Of a stretch of DNA of 7,562 bases, positions 1 to 6,323 are shown piece after piece. Each line of letters opens with the position of its first letter. The first letter of the stretch is position 1. Origin of the DNA: CAZFUY01 sp964522445 (GTDB lineage: Bacteria; Pseudomonadota; Gammaproteobacteria; SZUA-229). A model generated the notes under the pieces. That model saw nothing but the letters and a program-made list of their open reading frames with translations. It was not told where the DNA came from and did not search any database. Both the position numbers and the translations under genes were made by a program. The DNA lies in assembly GCA_964522445.1 (NCBI GenBank), contig CAZFUY010000122.1:1-7562 (forward strand), in the 5' to 3' direction.

Positions 1-1328
1 CCTGAGCGATATTGTTCTAACTGATTGGGGCTGTTGGCAATAACTTCATCAATCATGGCTTCAATGGCAGAGTCATCGGTAATTTGTTTTAAACCTTTCT
101 TTTCGATGATCTCATCTGCATTGCCTTCACCATCCCACATGGCATTGAAAACATCTTTGGCAATTTTTCCAGAGATGGTATTGTCATCAATGCGTTTTAA
201 CATGCTGGCAAACATTGTGGCATTAACAGGTGATTGAGTGATATCTTTGTCTTCTTTATTCAGGCGTGCAGACAATTCGCCAATAACCCAGTTGGCGGCA
301 ATTTTTGCATCACTGTTTGATTCTTTAACTGAAGTTTCAAAAAACTCAGCAAGTTCTCGTGAGCTGGTTAATATGCCTGCATCGTAATTGGAAATTTTAT
401 ATTCATCTACAAAACGCTTACGTTTAACGTCAGGTAGTTCGGGTAATGTAGCGCGAATTTCATCCAGGAATGCATCATCTATTACGACTGGTAATAAGTC
501 GGGGTCTGGAAAATATCGATAATCATTAGCCTCTTCTTTTGAACGCATGGAACGTGTTTCATCTTTGTCTGCATCATACAAACGTGTTTCCTGTACCACT
601 GTGCCGCCGTCTTCAATAAGATTGATCTGGCGTTCAATTTCATGATTAATAGCGCGTTCAACAAAACGGAAAGAGTTGATGTTTTTAATTTCAGCGCGTG
701 TGCCAAATTCTTTCTGGCCTTTAGGTCGAACAGAAATATTGGCATCGCAGCGGAAAGAACCTTCGGCCATATTGCCATCGCAGATATCAAGATATTGCAC
801 TAAAGAATGAATCTTTTTCATATAGGCAACGGCTTCTTTTGCGGAACGGATATCGGGTTCTGAAACAATCTCAATTAAAGGCGTGCCAGCACGATTTAAA
901 TCGACACCTGTCATGCCCTGAAAATCTTCATGTAATGATTTGCCCGCATCTTCTTCAAGATGTGCGCGAGTTACACCAATGATTTTACGTGTGCCATCTT
1001 CCAGCTCAATTTCCATTTTTCCTGCTTCGACAATAGGATGATAAAGCTGAGAAATTTGATAGCCTTTGGGTAAATCAGGATAAAAATAATTTTTGCGATC
1101 AAACACAGAGCGTTTGGCAACATTAGAGCCTGTTGCTAAACCAAATTTAGCTGCCATGCGCACCGCTTCGATATTTAATACAGGTAAAACACCCGGTAAA
1201 CCTAAATCAACTGCACAGGCCTGCGTGTTTGGTTCTGCACCATAAGCCGTGGATGCAGATGAAAATATTTTACTTTTGGTTCGGAGTTGTGCGTGAATCT
1301 CCAGACCGATAACTGTTTCCCATTCCAT
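1..1328 (-). CDS. gatB: Aspartyl/glutamyl-tRNA(Asn/Gln) amidotransferase subunit B, 3' end cut by window edge
   Basis: GatB is the tRNA-binding kinase-like subunit of the cytoplasmic GatCAB complex; it activates the glutamate or aspartate on misacylated tRNA so that ammonia from GatA can amidate it. The frame reads without a stop from the ATG at 1328 down to base 3, giving 442 residues. The start MEWETVIGLEIHAQL is typical of the family and follows an AGAGG ribosome site 7 nt upstream. The block around residues 187-197 (MAEGSFRCDAN) and the EIVSEPDIRS stretch are GatB hallmarks of the catalytic cradle; the helical and YqeY-like tail begins near residue 290. Family members are about 475-480 residues, so roughly 35 C-terminal residues lie outside the window. 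It is the last gene of gatC-gatA-gatB, 94 nt after gatA. I see no frameshift. Identity is near certain; whether Gln, Asn or both are made cannot be told from this gene. Confidence 0.97.
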   Translation of the reverse strand, partial: MEWETVIGLEIHAQLRTKSKIFSSASTAYGAEPNTQACAVDLGLPGVLPVLNIEAVRMAAKFGLATGSNVAKRSVFDRKNYFYPDLPKGYQISQLYHPIVEAGKMEIELEDGTRKIIGVTRAHLEEDAGKSLHEDFQGMTGVDLNRAGTPLIEIVSEPDIRSAKEAVAYMKKIHSLVQYLDICDGNMAEGSFRCDANISVRPKGQKEFGTRAEIKNINSFRFVERAINHEIERQINLIEDGGTVVQETRLYDADKDETRSMRSKEEANDYRYFPDPDLLPVVIDDAFLDEIRATLPELPDVKRKRFVDEYKISNYDAGILTSSRELAEFFETSVKESNSDAKIAANWVIGELSARLNKEDKDITQSPVNATMFASMLKRIDDNTISGKIAKDVFNAMWDGEGNADEIIEKKGLKQITDDSAIEAMIDEVIANSPNQLEQYRS

Positions 1329-1355
1329 AAAGAATGCCTCTTTTAAAGATTCTTT

Positions 1356-1414
1356 GCCACGGAGACACAGGGGGCACAAAGAAATATATTAAAAACCTCT
1401 GTGTTCTCTGTGGC
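1356..1414. repeat. Long imperfect palindrome in the gatA-gatB spacer, REP-like
   Basis: The arms are 1356-1374 (GCCACGGAGACACAGGGGG) and 1396-1414 (CCTCTGTGTTCTCTGTGGC). They are inverted copies with two mismatches and a one-base indel, around an AT-rich 21-nt loop. The element starts 9 nt after the gatA stop and ends 28 nt before the gatB start, filling most of the 94-nt spacer. In the gat transcript it would fold into a stable hairpin. There is no T-run directly after the stem, so it does not look like a normal intrinsic terminator. The CCACAGAG-ACACAGAG wording resembles, from memory, a palindromic repeat dispersed in many bacterial genomes; only one copy is visible here. Confidence 0.6.
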
Positions 1415-1422
1415 TAAAGTTT

Positions 1423-2763
1423 TTAGTTTTTAAACGCCTTAGGCGTTTGTTTATGCCAGTCTGTATGTTGCTGGTATTGATGGGCAACATTTAACAAACG
1501 ACTTTCATCAAAATGTTTGCTGATAATTTGTAAACCTACGGGCATATTATTACTAAAGCCTGCGGGTATGCTCATGCCGGGTAAGCCGGCAAGGTTAACT
1601 GCGATAGTGTAAATATCTGACAGGTACATAGAAATTGGATCATCAGATTTTTCGCCAATATTAAATGCTGTTTCAGGTGAAGCAGGCCCCATGATGACAT
1701 CTACTTTTTCAAATGCTTTGCTAAAATCATCTGCAATCAGGCGGCGTAATTTTTGGGCTTTTAAATAATAAGCATCATAGAAGCCGGCAGATAATGCATA
1801 TGCCCCCACCATAATTCTACGTTTTACTTCAGCGCCAAAACCTTCGCCTCTTGAGCGTTTGTACAGGTCTTCTAAATTTGCAGGGTTTTCACAACGGTAA
1901 CCAAAACGAACACCATCAAAGCGAGATAAATTGGATGAGCATTCTGCCGGTGCAACCACATAATAAACTGGCACGGCCAAATGAGTATTGGGTAAAGTAA
2001 TGTCGATAATTTCTGCGCCCAGGTCTTTATATTGCTGTATTGCCTGCTTAACGACTTTTTCAACATCTGTATCAAGGCCTTCGCCAAAATATTCTTTTGG
2101 CAGGCCAATTTTNNNNNNNNNNNNNNNNNNNNNNNNNNNNNNNNNNNNNNNNNNNNNNNNNNNNNNNNNNNNNNNNNNNNNNNNNNNNNNNNNNNNNNNN
2201 NNNNNNNNNNNNAGTGATGCGGGCTGGCGAATTGATCCGCCCGTATCTGTGCCTGTTGATGCAGGCGCTAAACGAGCAGCGACACAGGAGGCTGAGCCGC
2301 CGGATGATCCACCCGGAACTGTTTTTGTGTTCCAGGGATTTTTTACTGGCCCATAAAAACTGGTTTCATTGGATGAACCCATGGCAAACTCATCCATATT
2401 CGTTTTGCCCAGCATAACCACGCCGGCATCTAAAAGTTTTTCGACCACGGTTGCGTTGTAAGGTGAGATAAAATTATCCAGCATTTTTGAGCCGCAACTG
2501 GTTTTTACATCCAGGGTACAGAAAATATCTTTGTGAGCGATGGGAATGCCGGTAAGTGGCGTTGCATTTCCTGCTTTGCGTTTTTCATCGGCGGCTTTTG
2601 CCTGCTGTAGTGCCTGTTCTTCTGTTATGGTGATGAAGCTGTTTAATTCTGTATCGTGTTTTTTTATACGATTGAGAAAAGCCTGCGTCAGTTCGACAGA
2701 AGTAACTTCACCTGCTTCCAGCATGGTTGATAATTCAGCCAGTGTTTTTTCGTGATACATCAT
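1423..2763 (-). CDS. gatA: Aspartyl/glutamyl-tRNA amidotransferase subunit A, interrupted by an assembly gap
   Basis: GatA is the glutaminase subunit of GatCAB and belongs to the amidase-signature family; it releases ammonia from glutamine for the GatB site. The Ser-cisSer-Lys triad is visible: Lys78 in GIPIAHKD, the cis-Ser at 153 in GGSSGGS, and the nucleophile Ser177 in GTDTGGSIRQP. Sequence resumes after the gap with KIGLPKEYFGEGLD and runs to a natural stop. With 100 N counted as written the product is 446 residues, against about 483-488 in the family, because the N run stands in for a longer missing stretch. Two ATG codons are adjacent (2763 and 2760); an AGGA 5 or 8 nt upstream serves either, and the second has the more usual spacing. 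gatC ends 11 nt upstream, so the two are co-transcribed. The gene is probably intact in the organism. Confidence 0.95.
   Translation of the reverse strand: MMYHEKTLAELSTMLEAGEVTSVELTQAFLNRIKKHDTELNSFITITEEQALQQAKAADEKRKAGNATPLTGIPIAHKDIFCTLDVKTSCGSKMLDNFISPYNATVVEKLLDAGVVMLGKTNMDEFAMGSSNETSFYGPVKNPWNTKTVPGGSSGGSASCVAARLAPASTGTDTGGSIRQPASXXXXXXXXXXXXXXXXXXXXXXXXXXXXXXXXXXKIGLPKEYFGEGLDTDVEKVVKQAIQQYKDLGAEIIDITLPNTHLAVPVYYVVAPAECSSNLSRFDGVRFGYRCENPANLEDLYKRSRGEGFGAEVKRRIMVGAYALSAGFYDAYYLKAQKLRRLIADDFSKAFEKVDVIMGPASPETAFNIGEKSDDPISMYLSDIYTIAVNLAGLPGMSIPAGFSNNMPVGLQIISKHFDESRLLNVAHQYQQHTDWHKQTPKAFKN
2113..2212. other. Run of 100 N: assembly gap inside gatA
   Basis: Exactly 100 unknown bases separate the codons for GTDTGGSIRQPAS from those for KIGLPKEYFG. 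In recalled GatA proteins (for example Pseudomonas) these motifs are about 75 residues apart, not 33-34. The true gap is therefore probably near 225 nt. The frame is kept across 100 nt, so the real length should leave remainder 1 when divided by 3. Confidence 0.9.
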
Positions 2764-2774
2764 CGATGTCCTGA

Positions 2775-3062
2775 TTATTCAATAACTTTAGGAACCAGAT
2801 ACAAACCTGATTCAGTGGAAGGTGCAATTTTCTGGAAATGTTCGCGCTGATTTTCTTCCAGTACTTCATCTGCGCGTAGACGTTGAGTTAGATCCATAGG
2901 GTGAGCCATGGGTGCAACATCTGAAGTATCGACAGAGTTCATTTGATCTACTAAATCCAGAATACTGGATAAATTTTTTGCTGTGCTTTTAATATCTGAT
3001 TCATCGATATTAAGCCGCGCTAAGTGCGCAATGTTTTTTACATCATCGGGTCCCAATGACAT
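2775..3062 (-). CDS. gatC: Aspartyl/glutamyl-tRNA amidotransferase subunit C
   Basis: GatC is the small subunit that wraps around GatA and GatB and stabilises the complex. The product is 95 residues, the usual size, and begins MSLGPDDVKNIAHLARLNI, matching the family's N-terminal helix. Further motifs are the ILDLVDQMN helix, the central VAPMAHPMDLTQRLRADEV segment, and the C-terminal end GLYLVPKVIE. The start at 3062 is chosen because a GGAG lies 6 nt upstream and homologs begin here. The frame stays open to an ATG at 3134, but those 24 extra residues run through the hairpin and look non-coding. It is the first gene of gatCAB, 11 nt before gatA, and diverges from mreB across a 252-nt region. 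I find no convincing sigma70 promoter for it on the minus strand. Confidence 0.95.
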   Translation of the reverse strand: MSLGPDDVKNIAHLARLNIDESDIKSTAKNLSSILDLVDQMNSVDTSDVAPMAHPMDLTQRLRADEVLEENQREHFQKIAPSTESGLYLVPKVIE

Positions 3063-3092
3063 AGTAATCTCCGTGTTGTGTTGTCTGGATAG

Positions 3093-3135
3093 TTTGAAGT
3101 GCCTGGAAATTATTATTATTTCCCGGCACTTCAAA
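3093..3135. repeat. Inverted repeat (hairpin) in the gatC leader or promoter region
   Basis: The arms 3093-3109 (TTTGAAGTGCCTGGAAA) and 3119-3135 (TTTCCCGGCACTTCAAA) are complementary over 17 nt with one mismatch, around a 9-nt loop TTATTATTA. The element lies 31-73 nt upstream of the gatC start and about 180 nt upstream of mreB. On the gatC strand it is not followed by a T-run, so a leader hairpin or protein-binding site is more likely than a terminator. The structure is seen directly; its role is inferred. Confidence 0.65.
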
Positions 3136-3179
3136 AGGAAAAGTGTCTAAAGCCGCGCAAAATTAGCATATTATTCGCT

Positions 3180-3209
3180 TTGAAACCACTGCTATGCTTG
3201 CTCTATAAC
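3180..3209 (+). promoter_or_regulatory. Sigma70-like promoter candidate P1 for mreB
   Basis: TTGAAA (3180-3185) and TATAAC (3204-3209) are separated by 18 nt, close to the sigma70 consensus. It lies about 105 nt upstream of the mreB start in the divergent region. The 11-mer TGCTCTATAAC containing this -10 recurs 60 bp downstream in P2. Assigned by inspection only. Confidence 0.5.
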
Positions 3210-3238
3210 ACGCTCGTTGCTAGAGTACTCCCCTAATT

Positions 3239-3269
3239 TTGAGCATACTTTATATAAATGCTCTATAAC
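3239..3269 (+). promoter_or_regulatory. Sigma70-like promoter candidate P2 for mreB
   Basis: TTGAGC (3239-3244) and TATAAC (3264-3269) are separated by 19 nt, slightly long. The -10 sits in a second exact copy of TGCTCTATAAC (3259-3269), which suggests tandem promoters or a duplicated binding site. It is nearer to mreB but weaker than P1. The mreB ribosome site is also poor: an AGG 12 nt before the ATG. Confidence 0.4.
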
Positions 3270-3314
3270 CAGTAATTAATAATTCAGAAATAAATAAACA
3301 GGTCGACAATACAA

Positions 3315-4367
3315 ATGTTTCTAAAGCGATTACGCGGACTTTTCTCTAACGATTTATCCATCGATCTAGGTACGGCAAATACATTAATTTATGCGCGCGG
3401 CAAGGGTATAGTTTTAGATGAGCCTTCCGTTGTAGCTATTCGCCAGGATCGTGGCCCAGGTGGTCCAAAAGCTATCGAAGCTTACGGTCATGAAGCCAAA
3501 CGTATGCTGGGTCGTACGCCACAGAATATCACCGCAATTCGTCCTATGCGTGATGGCGTTATTGCCGATTTTCATATTACAGAAAAAATGTTACAGCACT
3601 TTATTCGTCAGGTTCATGAAAGTGCTATGTTGCGTCCCAGCCCAAGAGTATTGATTTGTGTACCCTGTGGCGCAACTCAGGTTGAGCGCCGTGCAATAAA
3701 AGAGTCTGCAGCGGGTGCCGGTGCGCGAAAAGTTTATTTGATTGAAGAACCTATGGCAGCCGCGATAGGTGCAGGTATGCCTGTTGATGAGCCTCGAGGC
3801 TCTATGGTGCTGGATATAGGTGGTGGTACTTCTGAAGTCGCGGTTATTTCATTAAATGGTATTGTCTATTCAGCATCGGTTCGTATTGGTGGCGATAAGT
3901 TTGATGAAGGTATCATCAGTTATGTGCGTCGTAATTACGGTATTTTAATTGGTGAAGCAACAGCTGAACGCATCAAACATGAGATTGGTTCAGCTTATCC
4001 TGGCAAAGAATTACTAGAGATTGAAGTTAAAGGCCGCAATCTTTCTGAAGGTATTCCTCGCAGCTTTACATTAAACAGTAATGAAATTTTAGAGTCTTTG
4101 CAGGAACCTCTGCATGGTATTGTCAGCGCAGTTAAAACAGCACTGGAACAAACGCCTCCTGAATTGGGCGCTGATGTAGCTGAGCGCGGCATTGTGTTGA
4201 CGGGTGGTGGTTCATTACTAAGAGACCTGGATCGCTTGTTAATGGAAGAAACAGGCTTGCCCGTTATTATGGCAGAAGAGCCTTTGACCTGTGTTGCTCG
4301 TGGCGGTGGCCGAGTGCTTGAATTGATTGATGAGCACGGCGGTGATTTCCTGGCCGTCGAAGAGTAA
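3315..4367 (+). CDS. mreB: Rod-shape-determining protein MreB (bacterial actin)
   Basis: MreB polymerises with ATP into membrane-bound filaments that steer side-wall peptidoglycan synthesis with MreC, MreD, RodA and PBP2. The 350-residue product fits the usual length of about 347. The N-terminus MFLKRLRGLFSNDL looks like the amphipathic membrane-binding helix of gammaproteobacterial MreB. Actin-fold nucleotide motifs are intact: phosphate-1 DLGTANT (residues 17-23), connecting EEPMAAAIGAG (144-154), phosphate-2 DIGGGTSEV (167-175), and adenosine motif LTGGGS (295-300). The ATG at 3315 is the only sensible start because the helix begins there, although its ribosome site is weak. It diverges from gatC and leads mreBCD. 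A 168-nt spacer before mreC may allow MreB to be made in excess of MreC and MreD. Confidence 0.98.
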   Translation: MFLKRLRGLFSNDLSIDLGTANTLIYARGKGIVLDEPSVVAIRQDRGPGGPKAIEAYGHEAKRMLGRTPQNITAIRPMRDGVIADFHITEKMLQHFIRQVHESAMLRPSPRVLICVPCGATQVERRAIKESAAGAGARKVYLIEEPMAAAIGAGMPVDEPRGSMVLDIGGGTSEVAVISLNGIVYSASVRIGGDKFDEGIISYVRRNYGILIGEATAERIKHEIGSAYPGKELLEIEVKGRNLSEGIPRSFTLNSNEILESLQEPLHGIVSAVKTALEQTPPELGADVAERGIVLTGGGSLLRDLDRLLMEETGLPVIMAEEPLTCVARGGGRVLELIDEHGGDFLAVEE

Positions 4368-4368
4368 T

Positions 4369-4431
4369 TGCCCAGTTTACACCTGTGCAGTTCCATTACT
4401 TCGTTAGGAGATGGGCACTTACATTTGTAAG
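4369..4431. repeat. Small inverted repeats in the mreB-mreC spacer
   Basis: Two small palindromes lie in the 168-nt spacer. TGCCCA at 4369-4374 is inverted as TGGGCA at 4412-4417, and directly after it CTTACA-TT-TGTAAG at 4418-4431 is a perfect 14-nt palindrome. Neither is followed by a T-run, so an efficient terminator is not indicated. They could mark an RNA-processing or attenuation point between mreB and mreC, or be chance. Confidence 0.3.
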
Positions 4432-4535
4432 CTCACATTTCCTGACTTGTCCTGAAACAGCACAGGAGCAACCTGAACAATTACTTTAAGTTTTAATAAT
4501 ACCTACATTTACTAAATATTATAGTGTGATCGTTT

Positions 4536-5459
4536 ATGCAGACCTTATTCTCGCGAGGACCATCCGTTGCCTTGCGAACCATTATACTGGTTATTGCATC
4601 TATTACCGTGATGGTGGCAGACCATCGCTGGCAGCATCTTGAAAGTCTTCGCAGTGGGCTGGAGACCTATGTTATTTATCCCCTTCGTTATGTTATTAAT
4701 ATTCCAGTGCGTTTTTTTATATGGACAGATGATGTCATATCTTCTCAGCAACAATTGTTAAGTGAAAATCATAATCTGAAAGAACAGCAGCTTCGTGCTC
4801 AGGTGAGCCTGCAAAAGCTAAGTATTCTTGAAAAAGAAAATCAGCGATTGAGGAAAATGCTCAGTGCTCGCGGTAAGGTGGGAGAACTGGTTTTAGTAGC
4901 AGAGCTGCTATCCGTTGATATGGATCCTTATAAGCAGCAGGTTATTATTAACAAAGGTGTAAATAAGGAAGTTTATATAGGGCAACCCATTATAGATGCG
5001 TGGGGTGTGATGGGGCAGATTATTCATACCAGTCAATATTCATCAACGGCCATGCTCATTTCAGACCCAAGCCATGCTATTCCTGTGCAGGTAAATCGCA
5101 ATGGATTGCGTAGTACAGCATTTGGTACAGGGCATTCTCATAAGCTCGAATTACGTTATATTCCTCATAATGCAGAAATAGAAATAGGGGATTTAATTGT
5201 AACCTCAGGCCTGGGAGAACGTTTTCCCCCTAATTATCCTGTGGGGCGCATTATTGAGATTGAGCGTCCGGCAGGCGAAACATTTGCAACAGTAATTGCA
5301 GAACCTGTTGCTCATCTTGATCGTAGTCGTGAAGTATTGCTGGTCTGGCATAATCCTCCCAAGGTGGAAAAGCAAGCAGAGGAAAAGAACCCAGAGCAGG
5401 TCGGAAAGGGAAAATCAGAAAAGCACAGTCAGCAGGAGGTGATGCGTGCAGGGCAGTAA
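4536..5459 (+). CDS. mreC: Rod-shape-determining protein MreC
   Basis: MreC is a bitopic inner-membrane protein whose periplasmic part links MreB and MreD to the PBP2-RodA synthase. The 307-residue product opens with the family signature FSRGPSVALR. One transmembrane helix follows at about residues 13-29, then the VADHRWQHLESLR motif. A coiled coil rich in Gln, Glu and Leu spans about 67-110, and the double beta-barrel domain about 115-270 (GVMGQI near 157-162, DPSHAIPVQVNRNG near 177-190, and VTSGLGERFPPNYPVGRI near 222-239). The tail after residue 274 is Lys/Glu-rich and probably disordered. No good Shine-Dalgarno precedes the ATG, so initiation may be weak. The last codons contain the mreD ribosome site, and the two genes overlap by 14 nt. 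Confidence 0.96.
   Translation: MQTLFSRGPSVALRTIILVIASITVMVADHRWQHLESLRSGLETYVIYPLRYVINIPVRFFIWTDDVISSQQQLLSENHNLKEQQLRAQVSLQKLSILEKENQRLRKMLSARGKVGELVLVAELLSVDMDPYKQQVIINKGVNKEVYIGQPIIDAWGVMGQIIHTSQYSSTAMLISDPSHAIPVQVNRNGLRSTAFGTGHSHKLELRYIPHNAEIEIGDLIVTSGLGERFPPNYPVGRIIEIERPAGETFATVIAEPVAHLDRSREVLLVWHNPPKVEKQAEEKNPEQVGKGKSEKHSQQEVMRAGQ
5434..5443 (+). promoter_or_regulatory. Ten-base perfect Shine-Dalgarno for mreD, inside mreC
   Basis: AGGAGGTGAT is fully complementary to the canonical 3' end of 16S rRNA (AUCACCUCCU). Its GGAGG core ends 6 nt before the GTG at 5446, which decides the mreD start. It lies in mreC codons, so mreC translation must run over it. It contrasts with the weak sites of mreB and mreC. 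Confidence 0.8.
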
Positions 5460-5940
5460 ATGCTACCGAGTTGTACTACTGACATTGATTGTGGCATTAA
5501 TGCTGGTGATGCTACCTCTACCTGAATGGGTGCAGGTGTTTAGGCCTGATTGGGTGTCTCTGGTGCTTATTTATTGGGTTATGGCTGTACCTGAGCGTTT
5601 TGGTGTTGTTTTTGCCTGGATATTGGGTTTATTGCTGGATGTAACTCAGGGGGCAATATTGGGTCAGCATGCCATAGGCCTGGTGCTGGTTATTTATATT
5701 GTGCAACTGGAGTATTTGCGTATTCGAGTATTTTCCCTGGTTCAGCAGGCAATGGTTGTATTTATCCTGTTGTTAATTAAGCAGTTATTGGTGTTATGGG
5801 TGAATGGTGTGGTAGGTCATTCACCAGAAAATACTATTAGTTATTTTCTTCCAAGCCTGACGGGTGCCATAATCTGGCCATGGTTGTTTATCATTTTGCG
5901 TGATATTCGTCGTCGTTTTACTATAGCGAAGATTTTTTAG
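5446..5940 (+). CDS. mreD: Rod-shape-determining protein MreD
   Basis: MreD is a polytopic inner-membrane partner of MreC in the rod elongation complex. The 164-residue product matches the usual size (about 162 in E. coli) and is strongly hydrophobic, with around five to six membrane segments (near residues 8-24, 36-48, 52-66, 75-88, 100-120 and 136-151). Family landmarks are the RPDWVSLVLIYW segment (33-44) and the GLLLDVTQGAILGQHAIG loop (61-78) with Asp65. The C-terminus is basic (RDIRRRF), consistent with a cytoplasmic end. The GTG at 5446 is chosen because a perfect Shine-Dalgarno precedes it; it overlaps the mreC 3' end by 14 nt, which implies translational coupling. maf and rng, common next genes in gammaproteobacteria, are not present. 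Confidence 0.95.
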   Translation: MQGSKCYRVVLLTLIVALMLVMLPLPEWVQVFRPDWVSLVLIYWVMAVPERFGVVFAWILGLLLDVTQGAILGQHAIGLVLVIYIVQLEYLRIRVFSLVQQAMVVFILLLIKQLLVLWVNGVVGHSPENTISYFLPSLTGAIIWPWLFIILRDIRRRFTIAKIF

Positions 5941-5994
5941 CCTGTGCTTATATAGCTTGCTGTTTCAGATTCAAAATTGATTTATCTGTTTAAT

Positions 5995-6003
5995 TGTTAT
6001 AAT
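5995..6003 (+). promoter_or_regulatory. Extended -10 promoter candidate
   Basis: TGTTATAAT matches the extended -10 consensus (TGnTATAAT) exactly. A TTGATT lies upstream at 5977-5982, but with only 15 nt of spacing. The surroundings are AT-rich, so chance is possible. If used, it would give a leader of about 310 nt before the gene at 6324. Confidence 0.4.
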
Positions 6004-6094
6004 TATGTGCAGAGATGCCAGATTTAAAGAGCTGAATGATTGTTTTGCCATTCGTCAGATAATCAGTAATATCTTGGCCAAATACCTGTTTATA

Positions 6095-6124
6095 TTGACT
6101 AGTAAATTGATTTATTGATATAAA
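6095..6124 (+). promoter_or_regulatory. Sigma70 promoter candidate for the gene pair at 6324-7111
   Basis: TTGACT (6095-6100) and TATAAA (6119-6124) are 18 nt apart, each one base from the sigma70 consensus. A start near 6131 would leave an untranslated leader of about 190 nt. This is the best-scoring promoter I see in the intergenic region. Confidence 0.55.
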
Positions 6125-6187
6125 CTAGACTCTATTATAGATTTTTCTTGATTTATATATGAATATACATCAATAAATGACTGGAAA

Positions 6188-6201
6188 TGCTTGAAAAAGC
6201 A
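6188..6201 (+). other. Small hairpin with a GAAA tetraloop in the leader
   Basis: TGCTT and AAGCA pair perfectly around GAAA, a GNRA-type tetraloop. It lies in the predicted leader of the gene at 6324. A five-pair stem is short and can arise by chance in AT-rich DNA. Confidence 0.3.
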
Positions 6202-6239
6202 GTAAATAAATACTAAAAAGGAATTAACAGAATTTGAAG

Positions 6240-6265
6240 TAATCGGTAATATTGTGATCCGATTA
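6240..6265. repeat. Inverted repeat TAATCGG-N12-CCGATTA upstream of the gene pair
   Basis: The arms 6240-6246 and 6259-6265 are perfectly complementary over 7 bp with a 12-nt loop, ending 58 nt before the start at 6324. It could be an operator for a dimeric regulator or a leader hairpin. The symmetry is seen directly; the role is unknown. Confidence 0.35.
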
Positions 6266-6323
6266 ACATTAGGGATAACATCTAACTATTAGAATCTTAT
6301 AAAGGTTCGGGGTAAATTCGTTA

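Larger units (their letters stand above)
5941..6323. other. AT-rich 383-nt intergenic region between mreD and the duplicated gene pair
   Basis: I see no convincing gene here. It contains two promoter candidates (near 5995 and 6095-6124), a small hairpin at 6188-6201, a 7-bp inverted repeat at 6240-6265, and a 10-bp inverted repeat ATTTATTGAT (6110-6119) / ATCAATAAAT (6169-6178). No GC-rich hairpin with a T-run follows mreD, so termination of mreBCD is not explained by an intrinsic terminator. A 37-codon open frame at 6005-6118 lacks a ribosome site and is probably not a gene. Confidence 0.6.

Noticed and set aside
482..790. 102-codon minus-strand open frame inside gatB
   Set aside because: It is out of frame with GatB, which reads without interruption through the region with conserved motifs.
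1872..2108. 78-codon minus-strand open frame inside gatA
   Set aside because: It lies in another frame of gatA, whose own frame has clear family motifs through the same bases.
3063..3134. N-terminal extension of GatC by 24 residues from an ATG at 3134
   Set aside because: Homologs start at the internal Met, the ribosome site GGAG is placed for 3062, and the extension is encoded by the hairpin arms.
3995..4396. 133-codon open frame on the minus strand over mreB
   Set aside because: It is antisense to the conserved C-terminal half of MreB and its Ser/Pro/Arg-rich product is typical of a shadow frame.
6005..6118. 37-codon open frame beginning ATGTGCAGAGATGCC in the mreD downstream region
   Set aside because: No ribosome site precedes it, the peptide shows no recognisable motif, and a strong promoter candidate overlaps its end. 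An open frame this short is expected by chance.
6110..6178. 10-bp inverted repeat ATTTATTGAT/ATCAATAAAT as a regulatory stem
   Set aside because: The arms are almost pure A/T in a very AT-rich stretch and 49 nt apart, so chance is a sufficient explanation.
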